From positions 187,209 to 224,034 of the forward strand of contig NZ_CACSIJ010000015.1 in NCBI RefSeq assembly GCF_902705855.1: a DNA stretch of 36,826 nt, given 5' to 3'. The DNA comes from Zhongshania aliphaticivorans (GTDB lineage Bacteria; Pseudomonadota; Gammaproteobacteria; Pseudomonadales; Spongiibacteraceae). Numbering within the stretch: the stretch's first letter is position 1; every line of letters begins with the position of its first letter. Under the pieces are notes generated by a model. That model was not told the origin of the DNA. It made no database searches and saw only the letters and a list, made by a program, of their open reading frames with translations. This document shows, in pieces, positions 8,370-16,779 of this stretch. Both the position numbers and the translations under genes were made by a program.

Positions 8370-8419
8370 TTACAGAGGTTCTACTAGCCTAAATTTAGAG
8401 CGGAACGCTACGATTATCT

Positions 8420-8453
8420 GGCCGTAAATATACTAACTACGGCCTTCTTTTTT
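8420..8453 (+). terminator. Intrinsic terminator of rlmI, overlapping the end of the convergent gene
   Basis: A perfect 7-bp stem GGCCGTA (8420-8426) / TACGGCC (8438-8444) with an 11-nt loop is followed by TTCTTTTTTT on the plus strand. The right arm and T tract lie inside the last codons of the convergent diguanylate cyclase gene, which ends at 8433. The minus strand has no T run after the stem, so it should work mainly for rlmI. Confidence 0.8.
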
Positions 8454-9560
8454 GCGACGTTTGACTTCATACATGTGCTGATCAGCATGTTTAAGCAATG
8501 CTTCATGATCTCGTCCATGCATCGGATAAATTGACCAACCAATGCTCGCCCTCAAAGTATAGCTACTCTCGTTCAGCGACATGGGTTCCTGAATAATAGC
8601 CTCAAAACGCTGCTCGCCACACTTTGCATCATCTTCTGTTTTCATGTCGCGACTAATAACGCAAAACTCATCACCGCCGATACGGGCCACCGTATCAGTG
8701 GCTCGCGTCCGATGACGCAGCCTACGAGAAAATATCTCTAAAATTTGATCGCCAAAATGATGCCCATAATCATCATTTGCCTTTTTAAAATCATTAAGAT
8801 CGATGAAAAAAAGGCAAAATGAATCGCCGCTTTTCTCATATTTATTAATTTCCGACTTTAATATTTCTAGGAAATGGCGTCGATTGATCACGCCAGTATG
8901 TGCGTCGTGATTTGCCAAGTAATGATATTCGCGCCTCTCTTTGAGCAAATTCTGCCGCAAGGTCTTAGAGGTACCTTCATAGTAAAATGCTACAAAAGCA
9001 ATAAAGACGTGAGTCGTTAAAATGCTGACATAAAATCCGAGACTGTCATCCACACTTGGCATTGTCTTCTTCATTTCAAAACCAAGTTGCGGAGCATAAA
9101 ATAATAAAGACCATGTCACAAATGCTAAAACACCCCAAATTTTTCCTGCAAAAGAATCAATACTGAGTGTCGCAATGACCGGAATAATAATAAGACATAT
9201 CGACGCCGGCGATAAAATCCCACCGGTCATTACCGCCAGATAAATTAATGCCAACCCTACAAATGAAATAAAAATGTTAGTAGCTAGAACGCGCTGATCT
9301 AGGGCTCGCAGGACGTAAATTGACAACAAGGCACCCAAGCCTACAAATACAAACAACACCCTTACGATGTGTAAGCCTTGATCTCCGTGAGGAAGAAAAT
9401 AACTAGCTACAATTACAATCGCTGCGAGGCAAACCATCGCACTAAGAATTAAACCCGCTGTAAAGCGATGGCGATATAACTTCGCATCGCCCTCGCTGTA
9501 AGTTTTAGAGTGCAAGGGGTCAATAATGGAAAATATATTGGATCGCCGAAATTTAGTCAT
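8433..9560 (-). CDS. Membrane diguanylate cyclase (GGDEF)
   Basis: The N-terminal 200 residues hold about six hydrophobic segments, starting with GLILSAMVCLAAIVIVASYF, and show no periplasmic sensor domain of note. A GGDEF domain follows (about 212-375): NHDAHTGVINRRHFLEIL, FFIDLNDFKKANDDYGHHFG, then ARIGGDEFCVISRD. The active-site GGDEF is intact, and an RxxD inhibitory site (RATD) sits exactly five residues before it. The enzyme should therefore make c-di-GMP and be subject to product inhibition. The MASE-like membrane part probably senses a membrane-associated signal (inference). It is transcribed alone; a purine-rich AAGGTTAGG precedes the ATG. Confidence 0.9.
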   Translation of the reverse strand: MTKFRRSNIFSIIDPLHSKTYSEGDAKLYRHRFTAGLILSAMVCLAAIVIVASYFLPHGDQGLHIVRVLFVFVGLGALLSIYVLRALDQRVLATNIFISFVGLALIYLAVMTGGILSPASICLIIIPVIATLSIDSFAGKIWGVLAFVTWSLLFYAPQLGFEMKKTMPSVDDSLGFYVSILTTHVFIAFVAFYYEGTSKTLRQNLLKERREYHYLANHDAHTGVINRRHFLEILKSEINKYEKSGDSFCLFFIDLNDFKKANDDYGHHFGDQILEIFSRRLRHRTRATDTVARIGGDEFCVISRDMKTEDDAKCGEQRFEAIIQEPMSLNESSYTLRASIGWSIYPMHGRDHEALLKHADQHMYEVKRRKKEGRS

Positions 9561-9788
9561 CCTAACCTTAGTATTCCTCTTGCTATGGCCGCTAACGATA
9601 CAATATGTACGCGGCGCATGGTTTCCCTAGCAGTCACTCAACATCCTTGTCTTTTATACATACCTGAGTGTACATTCTATGCATCTGCTATCTTATAACT
9701 CAAACACAAATTATGAGGCAGCAGCAACACACCCGCAACGAATTCGAATGTTAATAAGGCAGCCTATTCAACTACCTCACACCTTCAT

Positions 9789-10631
9789 TTATTTGAAATC
9801 CGCCGCGCTATGCCTCTCTAGGACACGCTCCGCTTCCGGCCCCCACGCTTTATTCACCCTGCGCCCGCGCCTAACAGCCGGCCGCTCCGAAATCTGATTA
9901 GCCCAGCGCAGCACATTTGTATACGTGGCAACATCAAGAAACTCAGCTGCGTCGTAGAGAAGTCCCTGCACAAGTGCGCCATACCAAGGGAACGTAGTAA
10001 TATCCGCAATGGTATAGTCATCACCACATAGATAAGTGTTATGCGACAAATGTTTATTTAGCACGTCTAATTGCCGCTTCACCTCCATACTATAACGGTC
10101 AATAGGGTACTGATATTTTTCTGGCGCGTAAGCATAAAAATGCCCAAAACCACCACCCAAAAACGGCGCACTACCCTGCTGCCACATTAGCCATGATTGA
10201 CAAGCCGCGCGCGTGACAGCGTCTTTAGGATAAAGGGCATCAAACTTCTCAGCCAAATACAGCACGATCGCCGCCGACTCAAAAATACGAATAGGTGGGT
10301 TGACGCTACGATCTTGCAAGGCAGGAATCTTGGAATTGGGGTTAATATCCACAAAGCCACTACCGAACTGCTCACCTTCACCAATATTGATGGTGTAAGC
10401 GTCATACTCTGCCGCGCTAATACCCAGCTCCAACAGCTCTTCTAACATCACGGTGACTTTCACGCCGTTTGGTGTTGCCAATGAATGCAGTTGTAAATGG
10501 TGCTTACCTACCGGCAGCGCCTTGTCATGGGTTACACCCGATATCGGCCGATTAATATTGCTGAATTTACCACCACTTTGATTATCCCACTTCCACACCG
10601 TTGGCGGCGTATAGCTATTCGAATCTGACAT
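9789..10631 (-). CDS. yghU: YghU-type glutathione transferase / disulfide-bond reductase
   Basis: The 280-residue protein begins MSDSNSYTPPTVWKWDNQSG, the characteristic YghU N-terminal extension. The thioredoxin-fold domain follows with HLQLHSLATPNGVKVTVMLE and ESAAIVLYLAEKF. The helical domain contains FLGGGFGHFYAYAPEKYQYP and TIADITTFPWYGAL. The frame stays open further upstream, but ATG 10629-10631 is preceded by CAGGAG at suitable spacing and matches the family start. YghU/Ure2p-like enzymes reduce disulfides with two bound glutathiones and have weak peroxidase activity. The gene lies 141 bp downstream of the EamA gene on the same strand and may be co-transcribed. Confidence 0.9.
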   Translation of the reverse strand: MSDSNSYTPPTVWKWDNQSGGKFSNINRPISGVTHDKALPVGKHHLQLHSLATPNGVKVTVMLEELLELGISAAEYDAYTINIGEGEQFGSGFVDINPNSKIPALQDRSVNPPIRIFESAAIVLYLAEKFDALYPKDAVTRAACQSWLMWQQGSAPFLGGGFGHFYAYAPEKYQYPIDRYSMEVKRQLDVLNKHLSHNTYLCGDDYTIADITTFPWYGALVQGLLYDAAEFLDVATYTNVLRWANQISERPAVRRGRRVNKAWGPEAERVLERHSAADFK

Positions 10632-10772
10632 TAATAAGCACTCCTGATATTTCAACATTAACTCAATTAATAGGCTGCAATCTGCTCGCACCCAAGCATC
10701 ACTAAGACGCCGCTTGGCTACGGCTGTTACATTTTCAGCTAAGCCTTGCGATAGACACCGCACAACATATCA

Positions 10773-11684
10773 TCACTCCGCCGCACTAGCCGCAGGCAAA
10801 ACCTCAAGCGCTTTATTTTTCCGCCAAAACCCCTGATGAATTGCCAGCGCCAATAGAATGAGTCCGGCTCCCACCAACATTGCCACAGAAACAACTTCAT
10901 CTGCCAGCATAACACCCAAGAGTATTGCCATAATTGGGGTGATAAACGGAATCAGCGATACCGTCTCCACCGCCATATGTTTCAGTATCGAATAATAGGC
11001 AACAAATCCGACTAAGGACGCAAAAAGCGACAGGTATAACAACGACCCCAGCGACAGCGGACTAATATGGACAGGCTCGATCCCGAATATAAACACCCAG
11101 CTCAAGCCCAGCCCCGGCAATGCGAAGGCCATCGCGCCTAAAGCCTGTTCTAAGGGATCTACCGACATAGTCGCATTGAGCTTTTTCACCCACAGTGCAC
11201 TCGCCGAGAACAATATATTTGATAGCAACATAAGGCCAACACCGATATAGCTCTCGCCCGTCACCGTCACGTCGTCCAGCACAATACAAACCAAGCCCAA
11301 ACTTGCCAGCACTATCGCAAACACCTTACGCGGTTGTAATAGGCTCTCACCGAGAATAGGTCTTGCAAGCACCGCGGTAAAAAAGGGCGTCAAACCAAAC
11401 AACAGGGCTATCAAGCCCGAAGACAAGTATCCCGCCGCGAAGTAGACCAAGGCCATATTTGGAAACAGGCTGATCGAAGCTGCAAAATACAATTTCCAAT
11501 GACGACGAATGGACAGCCCCGCAAAACCGCCAAGCGTACAAATAACACTACCCACTGCAAACGCCAGCGCAATCCGCAGGGTAAGACCCGCAATAGGCGC
11601 GAGGGAATCGCCGCCCAGCTTTATAGCCAGTGGCGTGGTGGCCCAAATAAATATGACCAACACATAGGTCAACCGTACAAGCAT
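10773..11684 (-). CDS. EamA-family (DMT superfamily) inner-membrane exporter
   Basis: The 303-residue protein has about ten hydrophobic segments in two EamA repeats. The first opens LTYVLVIFIWATTPLAIKLG and contains FPNMALVYFAAGYLSSGLIA. The second contains SYIGVGLMLLSNILFSASAL and LVGFVAYYSILKHMAVETVS followed by LIPFITPIMAILLGV. Family members (RhtA, YddG, YdcZ-like) export amino acids or other small metabolites; the substrate cannot be read from sequence. Upstream lies an unusual leader with a small ORF and a strong terminator-like hairpin (11685-11951), which suggests control by premature termination. If the Trp codons of that ORF matter, an aromatic amino acid substrate would fit, but that is inference. 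Confidence 0.85.
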   Translation of the reverse strand: MLVRLTYVLVIFIWATTPLAIKLGGDSLAPIAGLTLRIALAFAVGSVICTLGGFAGLSIRRHWKLYFAASISLFPNMALVYFAAGYLSSGLIALLFGLTPFFTAVLARPILGESLLQPRKVFAIVLASLGLVCIVLDDVTVTGESYIGVGLMLLSNILFSASALWVKKLNATMSVDPLEQALGAMAFALPGLGLSWVFIFGIEPVHISPLSLGSLLYLSLFASLVGFVAYYSILKHMAVETVSLIPFITPIMAILLGVMLADEVVSVAMLVGAGLILLALAIHQGFWRKNKALEVLPAASAAE

Positions 11685-11735
11685 GATCGTCTACCTGAAT
11701 ACTTGCCGAGACAGTTATCTGTGGTCTTTAACGAA

Positions 11736-11766
11736 AAAGGCCGCAGAGGGTGGGTCTGCGGCCTTT
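11736..11766 (-). terminator. Strong intrinsic terminator/attenuator hairpin upstream of the EamA gene
   Basis: A perfect 12-bp stem AAAGGCCGCAGA (11736-11747) / TCTGCGGCCTTT (11755-11766) has a 7-nt loop. On the minus strand the stem ends in CCTTTTT followed by CGTT, a usable U tract. It lies 51 bp before the EamA start codon and 29 bp after the stop of a 28-codon ORF. It could end transcripts from genes further right or act as an attenuator for the EamA gene. Confidence 0.75.
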
Positions 11767-11795
11767 GAGAAATTTTGCGTTTTTACATCAATGCA

Positions 11796-11882
11796 TCATT
11801 TTTCTGCCGCGCGCCACACCACCCAGCGCAATGCGATATTGCGTTTGGCTGCGGCAAACATGACAGAACAAATAGAATACAT
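11796..11882 (-). CDS. Possible 28-aa leader peptide before the EamA gene
   Basis: ATG 11880-11882 opens a 28-codon frame ending in TGA at 11796-11798. The peptide starts MYSICSVMFAAAKRNIAL and ends RWVVWRAAEK, with Trp at residues 20 and 23. There is no strong ribosome binding site, so translation is uncertain. The coding region can fold on itself: CGCAAT-N5-ATTGCG inside an outer stem of TTGCCGC with GCGGCAG. Its GCCGCAG (minus strand, 11849-11855) could also pair with CTGCGGC of the terminator's 3' arm. Position between a promoter-like sequence and a terminator is the main reason for listing it. Confidence 0.4.
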   Translation of the reverse strand: MYSICSVMFAAAKRNIALRWVVWRAAEK

Positions 11883-11921
11883 AGTAATTAGCTTTTCATT
11901 TTTAAACGTGAATACCGCTCG

Positions 11922-11951
11922 ACTATAGGAGAAGAGCAAGTCACTGCGCAA
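11922..11951 (-). promoter_or_regulatory. Candidate sigma-70 promoter for the EamA leader
   Basis: On the minus strand TTGCGC (11946-11951) and TATAGT (11922-11927) are separated by 18 bp, with a likely start near 11915. A leader of about 230 nt would run to the EamA start codon and include the small ORF and hairpin. The hexamers are reasonable but not perfect. The rest of the gap 11952-12073 shows nothing else recognisable. Confidence 0.45.
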
Positions 11952-12073
11952 GCTTTTCTTAAGCAAAAAAATCGGTATAAATCGGCAAGCCAGAAATTCT
12001 AGTACCGGAAACAGCACTACGCAGGCCGAAAAATACGCCTCAGGTTAGCTTTATCTCGGTCCACTAAATTATA

Positions 12074-12532
12074 TTAAAGGTCTTCAAGACGGTTAGCCGA
12101 ATGCGCCATTAACATTAATTGATGTTCTTCCAACTCCACTAGCTGTTCCAGCATATCGGCCGCAGGTGTCGCGCCGCAGCGGCTTAGTAGATGGCTAAAC
12201 AGCGCAATCAATTGTCCATGAATTTCCCGCACCTCATCCATGAGTTCAATTGCACTAAAGCTCGCCCAGCGCTCATCTTTAGTTGACGTATCCGGCAAAG
12301 GTTGTTGATTCAAAAACTCAGTACACCACGTACCCAATGCATTATCGCTCTCCACATGATCAAAAGCCGCCACCGTTTTAGCAAGCTGACGCTCATGATC
12401 GGCAATATAACCACTAAGCATTTTGGCGCGTTCATCCGTAGATGACGCTACGCTAGCTTCAATAAAACCAGCTAAGTTACTATGAAATTTACTTGACCAC
12501 GCAACGACGTCACCAATTGTTTCAATATTCAT
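12074..12532 (-). CDS. Uncharacterised helical (possibly ferritin-like) protein
   Basis: A 152-residue, almost entirely helical, acidic protein without a signal peptide or membrane segment. The start at MNIETIGDVVAW is chosen because AGAGGGA lies about 8 nt upstream; an ATG 12 codons earlier lacks one. Helices carry repeated His/Glu pairs: YIADHERQLAKTVAAFDHVE, MDEVREIHGQLIALFSH and LEQLVELEEHQLMLMAHSAN. These resemble the E-x-x-H ligand pattern of ferritin-like or rubrerythrin-like bundles, but the spacing is not clear enough to claim a metal site. I do not recognise the family with confidence. Neighbours give no clear functional link. Confidence 0.6.
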   Translation of the reverse strand: MNIETIGDVVAWSSKFHSNLAGFIEASVASSTDERAKMLSGYIADHERQLAKTVAAFDHVESDNALGTWCTEFLNQQPLPDTSTKDERWASFSAIELMDEVREIHGQLIALFSHLLSRCGATPAADMLEQLVELEEHQLMLMAHSANRLEDL

Positions 12533-12669
12533 ATTCGCTTCCCTCTTGATTGCTAATTCGTCGTTCAATGAGTATTGCTGCTAATTGTGACAGGCAAATA
12601 TGCCCAGATACTCACCAGAATTATTTATGCGCAGCTAAGATCCGCTGATAAGCAGAGAGCCAGTGTTTT

Positions 12670-13263
12670 TCAGGAGGGATAATTTTTTTGATAGGTCGCA
12701 GGCCCCATGGCCTCAATCTGCAGATCAATCATTTTGTAAAATGCCTGCAGAATGGCTGAATAGTCTTGCTCCGGCGACACACCATTAAGCACCGCTACCG
12801 CCGCCTCAATAGTCGACAAGCCATCCTCTCTTGGCGATTTTCTGATTTTATATTGCGAGGCCATTTCTGGCTGAATCGCCATACACGGCAACTCGCTCAG
12901 CCACGGATTCAAGTGTATCAACCGCGCAACCTTGCGCCACGTGCCATCTAACAAAATAATATTTTTGAAATTTCTACATATTACTTGTTCAATCGTGAGT
13001 GCATCTTCAGAGGGAAAGACCAACAAAGTATCTTCTCGCCATGCTGCGCCAAAAAGTTCATCTGGGTCAAAGTGCTCACCCACAACACGAACGGCCCCTT
13101 CAATCGATTTTTCCAATATTGGTGCCGAAGACAATGCGTGTTTGGCTTCTTTTACATCTTGTAAAATAACTATTCGATAGGGGCAACTCATTGTCACTAT
13201 CACATCACATAAGCAGGTTTTTAAGGGTCGCTCGCAGCGCGAGCACACAGCGCGCTTTACCAT
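12670..13263 (-). CDS. tapT: DTW-domain tRNA-uridine aminocarboxypropyltransferase
   Basis: The 197-residue protein has the family's N-terminal zinc-type cluster CSRCERPLKTCLC (Cys7, 10, 17, 19). It is followed by YRIVILQDVKEAKHALSSAP, with the usual H-P/H-A-L region, and the DxTW signature in ILLDGTWRKVARLI. The C-terminal part has the YKIRKSPREDGLSTIEAAVA block typical of YfiP/TapT. Known members transfer the 3-amino-3-carboxypropyl group of SAM to uridine 47 of tRNA (acp3U). It stands alone between two unrelated genes. A sister DTW family member with another tRNA site is possible, so the gene symbol is probable rather than certain. Confidence 0.85.
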   Translation of the reverse strand: MVKRAVCSRCERPLKTCLCDVIVTMSCPYRIVILQDVKEAKHALSSAPILEKSIEGAVRVVGEHFDPDELFGAAWREDTLLVFPSEDALTIEQVICRNFKNIILLDGTWRKVARLIHLNPWLSELPCMAIQPEMASQYKIRKSPREDGLSTIEAAVAVLNGVSPEQDYSAILQAFYKMIDLQIEAMGPATYQKNYPS

Positions 13264-13330
13264 GCCGCAGATCCATTTATCTTAGACGAAATAAAAAGAC
13301 GAATACTGAGAGACAAACCTAAGACGGACA

Positions 13331-14026
13331 CTATTTTTTCCGCGCGGCTTTTTTAGCTTTCTTTGCGGGCTTAGCTGGCTCTGGTCGTTCCGCCGCGCGT
13401 TCAATCCAGAACAGAGCGTCCAAGTAATTGACGTAGCGATTTAAATATTGCGGTGACAAATCGCGCATCGCGGTTAGCGATTTTAATGCCAGCATCTGCG
13501 GGTTTAGCGGCCCTGGACTTTCTGGCCCTTGCTGAATGGCTATTTCAACCCGCCTTTCTATAGCGCGGCGTTGCTGAAACACCTGCATTTTTTGACTGGC
13601 TTTTAAAGGCTTTTGGCCTGTTGCTGTCACTTCTTGATCTTGCCCAGCCAAAGCGTCAACAGAATACACCGCAGCCGCCAAGCTCTGGTTTTCTTGTTCC
13701 TGTAACTGACGCTCTAAGGTCGATGCCGTCGAATTAAAAGCAGGTTGTTTTTGATCTAATACTTGCCGCAATTCAAGGAGCTTGGCAACAGTGCTTTCAT
13801 ATCTGTCGGCAGTTTTAAGCGCTACCTTCTTTTCAGCGGATTGTTGATCAGCACAGTAGGCACTCAAGGCCGCATTGGCTTTGTTCTGCAGAATATCTTG
13901 TACCGGCGCGCGAGCATGCGCGGCCCGCTCAAGCAGAGACTCAATAAACCGAAAACGAGCGGGATCAAAGCGATGTGCATTCGCTTCTCGCAAGGCCGTT
14001 AAATCTTGCTGTAGCTCCGGCAGCAT
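13331..14026 (-). CDS. DUF2894 protein, last gene of the MotAB-like operon
   Basis: A 231-residue soluble, helical protein without a membrane segment or signal peptide. It starts MLPELQQDLTALREANAHRF, a pattern I associate with DUF2894. It contains a Gln-rich helical middle (AAAVYSVDALAGQDQEVTAT), a conserved-looking block SLTAMRDLSPQYLNRYVNYL (about 185-204), and a Lys/Ala-rich tail (KPAKKAKKAARKK) that could touch nucleic acid or membrane surface. Function is unknown. Its start codon lies 3 bp after the stop of the OmpA-like gene, so it belongs to the four-gene unit 13331-17549. It is inferred to be a cytoplasmic accessory subunit of the motor-like complex. Confidence 0.8.
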   Translation of the reverse strand: MLPELQQDLTALREANAHRFDPARFRFIESLLERAAHARAPVQDILQNKANAALSAYCADQQSAEKKVALKTADRYESTVAKLLELRQVLDQKQPAFNSTASTLERQLQEQENQSLAAAVYSVDALAGQDQEVTATGQKPLKASQKMQVFQQRRAIERRVEIAIQQGPESPGPLNPQMLALKSLTAMRDLSPQYLNRYVNYLDALFWIERAAERPEPAKPAKKAKKAARKK

Positions 14027-14029
14027 CGC

Positions 14030-14677
14030 CTACGGCACCTGTGCTTCTGAGTTTTGTACACGCGGCACCGGCGCCATTTCTACCCGTCGATTTTGCGAGC
14101 GACTATCGCTATCACTGTTTTCTATCACCGGTTGCTGGGCGCCAAAAGCAGCGGCAAACACCATATCGGCAGGCATGCCCTCGTCGATCAGTGCCCGGGT
14201 AACGGTAAGCGCACGCTGTGCAGACAGCTCCCAATTGTCACGGAAGTGTAAATTGCCTTTTTGAATCGGCAGATCATCGGTAAAACCACTCACCATGAGC
14301 AGCTGCTCGTTGTCGCCAAGATAGACTTGCAGCGGCGCCCTTAAGGTATGTAATAACTCACGGCCTTCGTCCTGCAACTCGGCAGAATTCAATGAGAATA
14401 AAACGCTACCGCTAATACCAATTTTACCGTCGCGCAAGGTAACTCTGCCGGCAGCTAAAGGATCAGCAAGCGCTTCCTCTAAAGCCTGACGACGCTGCTC
14501 CGCCACCTCACGCTTTTGTATTTCTTTTTCTAAGCTTTGCGACAACTCAAGCTGAAAGCCCAAGGCCCACACCAGTAACAAAACAAACACGCCAACAAGG
14601 CCGGTCATCAGGTCGCCGAAGATGGCCCAAATTGGCGGCTCTTGATCTAAGCCATTATCTATTTCAGATATGCTCAC
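14030..14677 (-). CDS. MotB/ZorB-like protein: one TM helix plus OmpA peptidoglycan-binding domain
   Basis: The short cytoplasmic N-terminus is followed by one membrane helix with an acidic residue at its start: AIFGDLMTGLVGVFVLLLVW (18-37, Asp22). This D-L-M motif is where MotB and ZorB carry the ion-binding Asp. A helical linker (42-72) leads to an OmpA-type domain with SGFTDDLPIQ (130-139), NWELSAQRA (148-156) and SRSQNRRVEM (192-201). These are the residues that bind diaminopimelate in peptidoglycan. It overlaps the MotA-like gene by 4 bp. Inferred role: the wall-anchored half of an ion-driven stator. It is not flagellar MotB by context, as no flagellar gene is near. Confidence 0.85.
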   Translation of the reverse strand: MSISEIDNGLDQEPPIWAIFGDLMTGLVGVFVLLLVWALGFQLELSQSLEKEIQKREVAEQRRQALEEALADPLAAGRVTLRDGKIGISGSVLFSLNSAELQDEGRELLHTLRAPLQVYLGDNEQLLMVSGFTDDLPIQKGNLHFRDNWELSAQRALTVTRALIDEGMPADMVFAAAFGAQQPVIENSDSDSRSQNRRVEMAPVPRVQNSEAQVP

Positions 14678-16779
14678 GCCTGCGCTTCCTCGTTGGCCGC
14701 AACTGCGCCATTACTTAAAGTTTGCAGCTGATTGATTATCTCTTGGTGGGCCAACATATTGTGGTCAATAATTTCCCGCGCTTGCGCAACATAGTATGCC
14801 ATTTGCTCGTCGCTGCGTTCACCGCTGCCCTGCAAGCCCGCTTCAACTTTTAAGAGCGTATCGATCAGCCCGCCATTGGCGTCACTAAACTGCGTCACCG
14901 CTGTTGCAAAGGCATCGCCCAAGCTCGCCAGCTCGGCGCTACTGCCTTCAAAGTGGGCCACAATATCGGATAACTTGCTTGACTCTTTCTCTACATTGTC
15001 ACCAAAACGCTGACTGATATCGGCGAGTAAACCCGATGAATTATTTAGAATAGTTTCCACCGCTTCGCGCTGCCCTGCTGCCGAGCTTTGCAACGACTCA
15101 GACAAGCCATTCAGCTGAATCATCAACTCGCGACGTTCGTCTAATAAGCTGTTATCACGCTCAATATTCTCGTTCATTTCTGCGCGTAATTTGGTCATTA
15201 TTTCCGCTGCGATACGCGGGGTTTCAGACGCGGATTCAATCAAGCGTCCCATGGGCTCCTCAAGCGCATTCGCCAAACCTGCTAAATGTTCAGCCACCGC
15301 CGCTTGCAGTTCGTCTAAACGATTCACCGCCGCATCACCGCGCTGCTCTTCCAACACCTGCAAGCTTTGCAACTCTGTCTTTATCGCGGCGGTCATATCG
15401 CCCATTCGCTGCTGATAGCTTGCCAGCCAATCACTTTCGTTTTGAGTGCGCGCTACGACCAGCTCTTCTGAGGCTGATAACAACTTGGTAAATTCGGCCA
15501 TTACCTCCTGTGTGCCAGTGCGAGCGTTAACACTTAATGCTTCGGCATTGCTGCGCAGTAAATCGGCGCTTTGATCAAATACCGCTGACCAGTTAGCTAA
15601 GCGCTCCTGCTCGGCAGACTGCTGCCTTGCCACCCAGTCTTCGCTGACGGTGCTAAAGCTGCCAACCAAAGACTGCGAGCTGGTTTCGAATTGTTCGGCA
15701 AGCTTTGCAAAGCGTTGATCCATCGTCGCTAACAAAGACTCGCTGCCTGCTTGCTGCGCCGTCACCGCCTGCTGCCATGCTTGCTTAAAATCATTGGAGG
15801 TATTTGCGTAGCGCTCACCCAAACTCTGCAAATGGCTTTCGGCTGTGGCATGTAGCTGCTGCTGGCTGTTCTTTAAGTCATCACGAATATCGCTCACGAA
15901 AGTCGAAATAACCGGCGCGATATTCTCCCCCGCAATACGGCCGCTGTCGGCAAGGCTTTGTTTTAGCGAGGCATCCACCGAATTGGCGAGCTCTTTATAT
16001 TGGCTCTGCGCGGCGGCATGAAATTGCTCTTGATTACGCGTTAAGGTCGCCGCCAGCTCATCACCCATTTGCCCGAGGCGATCAGCCAAAACCGACAATT
16101 GCTGCGCCACCGCCGGTAACGCATCCGCCTGTGATTGCATGGCTTGATAGCTTTGGCGACGCTGCTGGTTCAATGAAAACGGTTTAAATACCGTGCTCAT
16201 ACTGGTGTCCAATTGCCGTGACACCTGCAAGCGCTCGCGACGGCTTAAGGTCGATATCAGACCCAACATCGCCGACGCGCACACCCCCGCCACCGAGGTC
16301 GCAAAAGCCATACCCAAGCCTTTAATCGGCGCGGCTAAACCTGCGCGAACGGCTTCTAATTCATTGGTGCCCTCAAGCGCCACCACGGCGCCTTTTAAGG
16401 TCGCGACCATACCAATAAAGGTGCCTAACAAACCGAGCATCACCAGCAGGCCAATAATATACGGGCTGAGCACTGGCGCCGGTAAGCCGACATATTCCCC
16501 TTGAACCCGCTGGCGAACCGCATTGCGCAGTGAGTCTGGAATATTTGCCAACCATGCGTCTAAGTCTTGTAGCGAATCATCAACACTTGATAAGGCTCCG
16601 CTCAAAGCCGCGCTAGCTTGCTGATAGCGCACTAACTCTGCAAAGCCGACCGTATAAGCCGCTGCAATCAGTATGGTTACGCCCAGCGCCAGCACATTGC
16701 TGCTCACAAACGCCGACGCCATCCACACCACCACTACAGCGCCTATGGCAAACGCAGCTATCGATATCATTCTTGTCAT
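14674..16779 (-). CDS. MotA/ExbB/ZorA-like channel protein with a long cytoplasmic tail (DUF802 type)
   Basis: The 701-residue protein has four membrane segments (about 5-24, 28-48, 106-128, 155-178). The second pair has the MotA/TolQ/ExbB signature LLVMLGLLGTFIGMVATLKG and GLGMAFATSVAGVCASAMLG. After residue 190 comes about 500 residues of polar heptad-like helix with many Gln, Ala, Ser and Glu and no further membrane segment. This resembles the long cytoplasmic tail of ZorA in Zorya systems. DUF802-type annotation is what I recall for such proteins. The downstream partner has the matching MotB-like layout, so the two probably form an ion channel/rotor. What the tail works on is unknown. Confidence 0.82.
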   Translation of the reverse strand: MTRMISIAAFAIGAVVVVWMASAFVSSNVLALGVTILIAAAYTVGFAELVRYQQASAALSGALSSVDDSLQDLDAWLANIPDSLRNAVRQRVQGEYVGLPAPVLSPYIIGLLVMLGLLGTFIGMVATLKGAVVALEGTNELEAVRAGLAAPIKGLGMAFATSVAGVCASAMLGLISTLSRRERLQVSRQLDTSMSTVFKPFSLNQQRRQSYQAMQSQADALPAVAQQLSVLADRLGQMGDELAATLTRNQEQFHAAAQSQYKELANSVDASLKQSLADSGRIAGENIAPVISTFVSDIRDDLKNSQQQLHATAESHLQSLGERYANTSNDFKQAWQQAVTAQQAGSESLLATMDQRFAKLAEQFETSSQSLVGSFSTVSEDWVARQQSAEQERLANWSAVFDQSADLLRSNAEALSVNARTGTQEVMAEFTKLLSASEELVVARTQNESDWLASYQQRMGDMTAAIKTELQSLQVLEEQRGDAAVNRLDELQAAVAEHLAGLANALEEPMGRLIESASETPRIAAEIMTKLRAEMNENIERDNSLLDERRELMIQLNGLSESLQSSAAGQREAVETILNNSSGLLADISQRFGDNVEKESSKLSDIVAHFEGSSAELASLGDAFATAVTQFSDANGGLIDTLLKVEAGLQGSGERSDEQMAYYVAQAREIIDHNMLAHQEIINQLQTLSNGAVAANEEAQA

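Noticed and set aside
11796-12017. A longer minus-strand reading of the EamA leader ORF (73 codons)
   Set aside because: It would start upstream of the likely promoter; only the last 28 codons fit the leader transcript.
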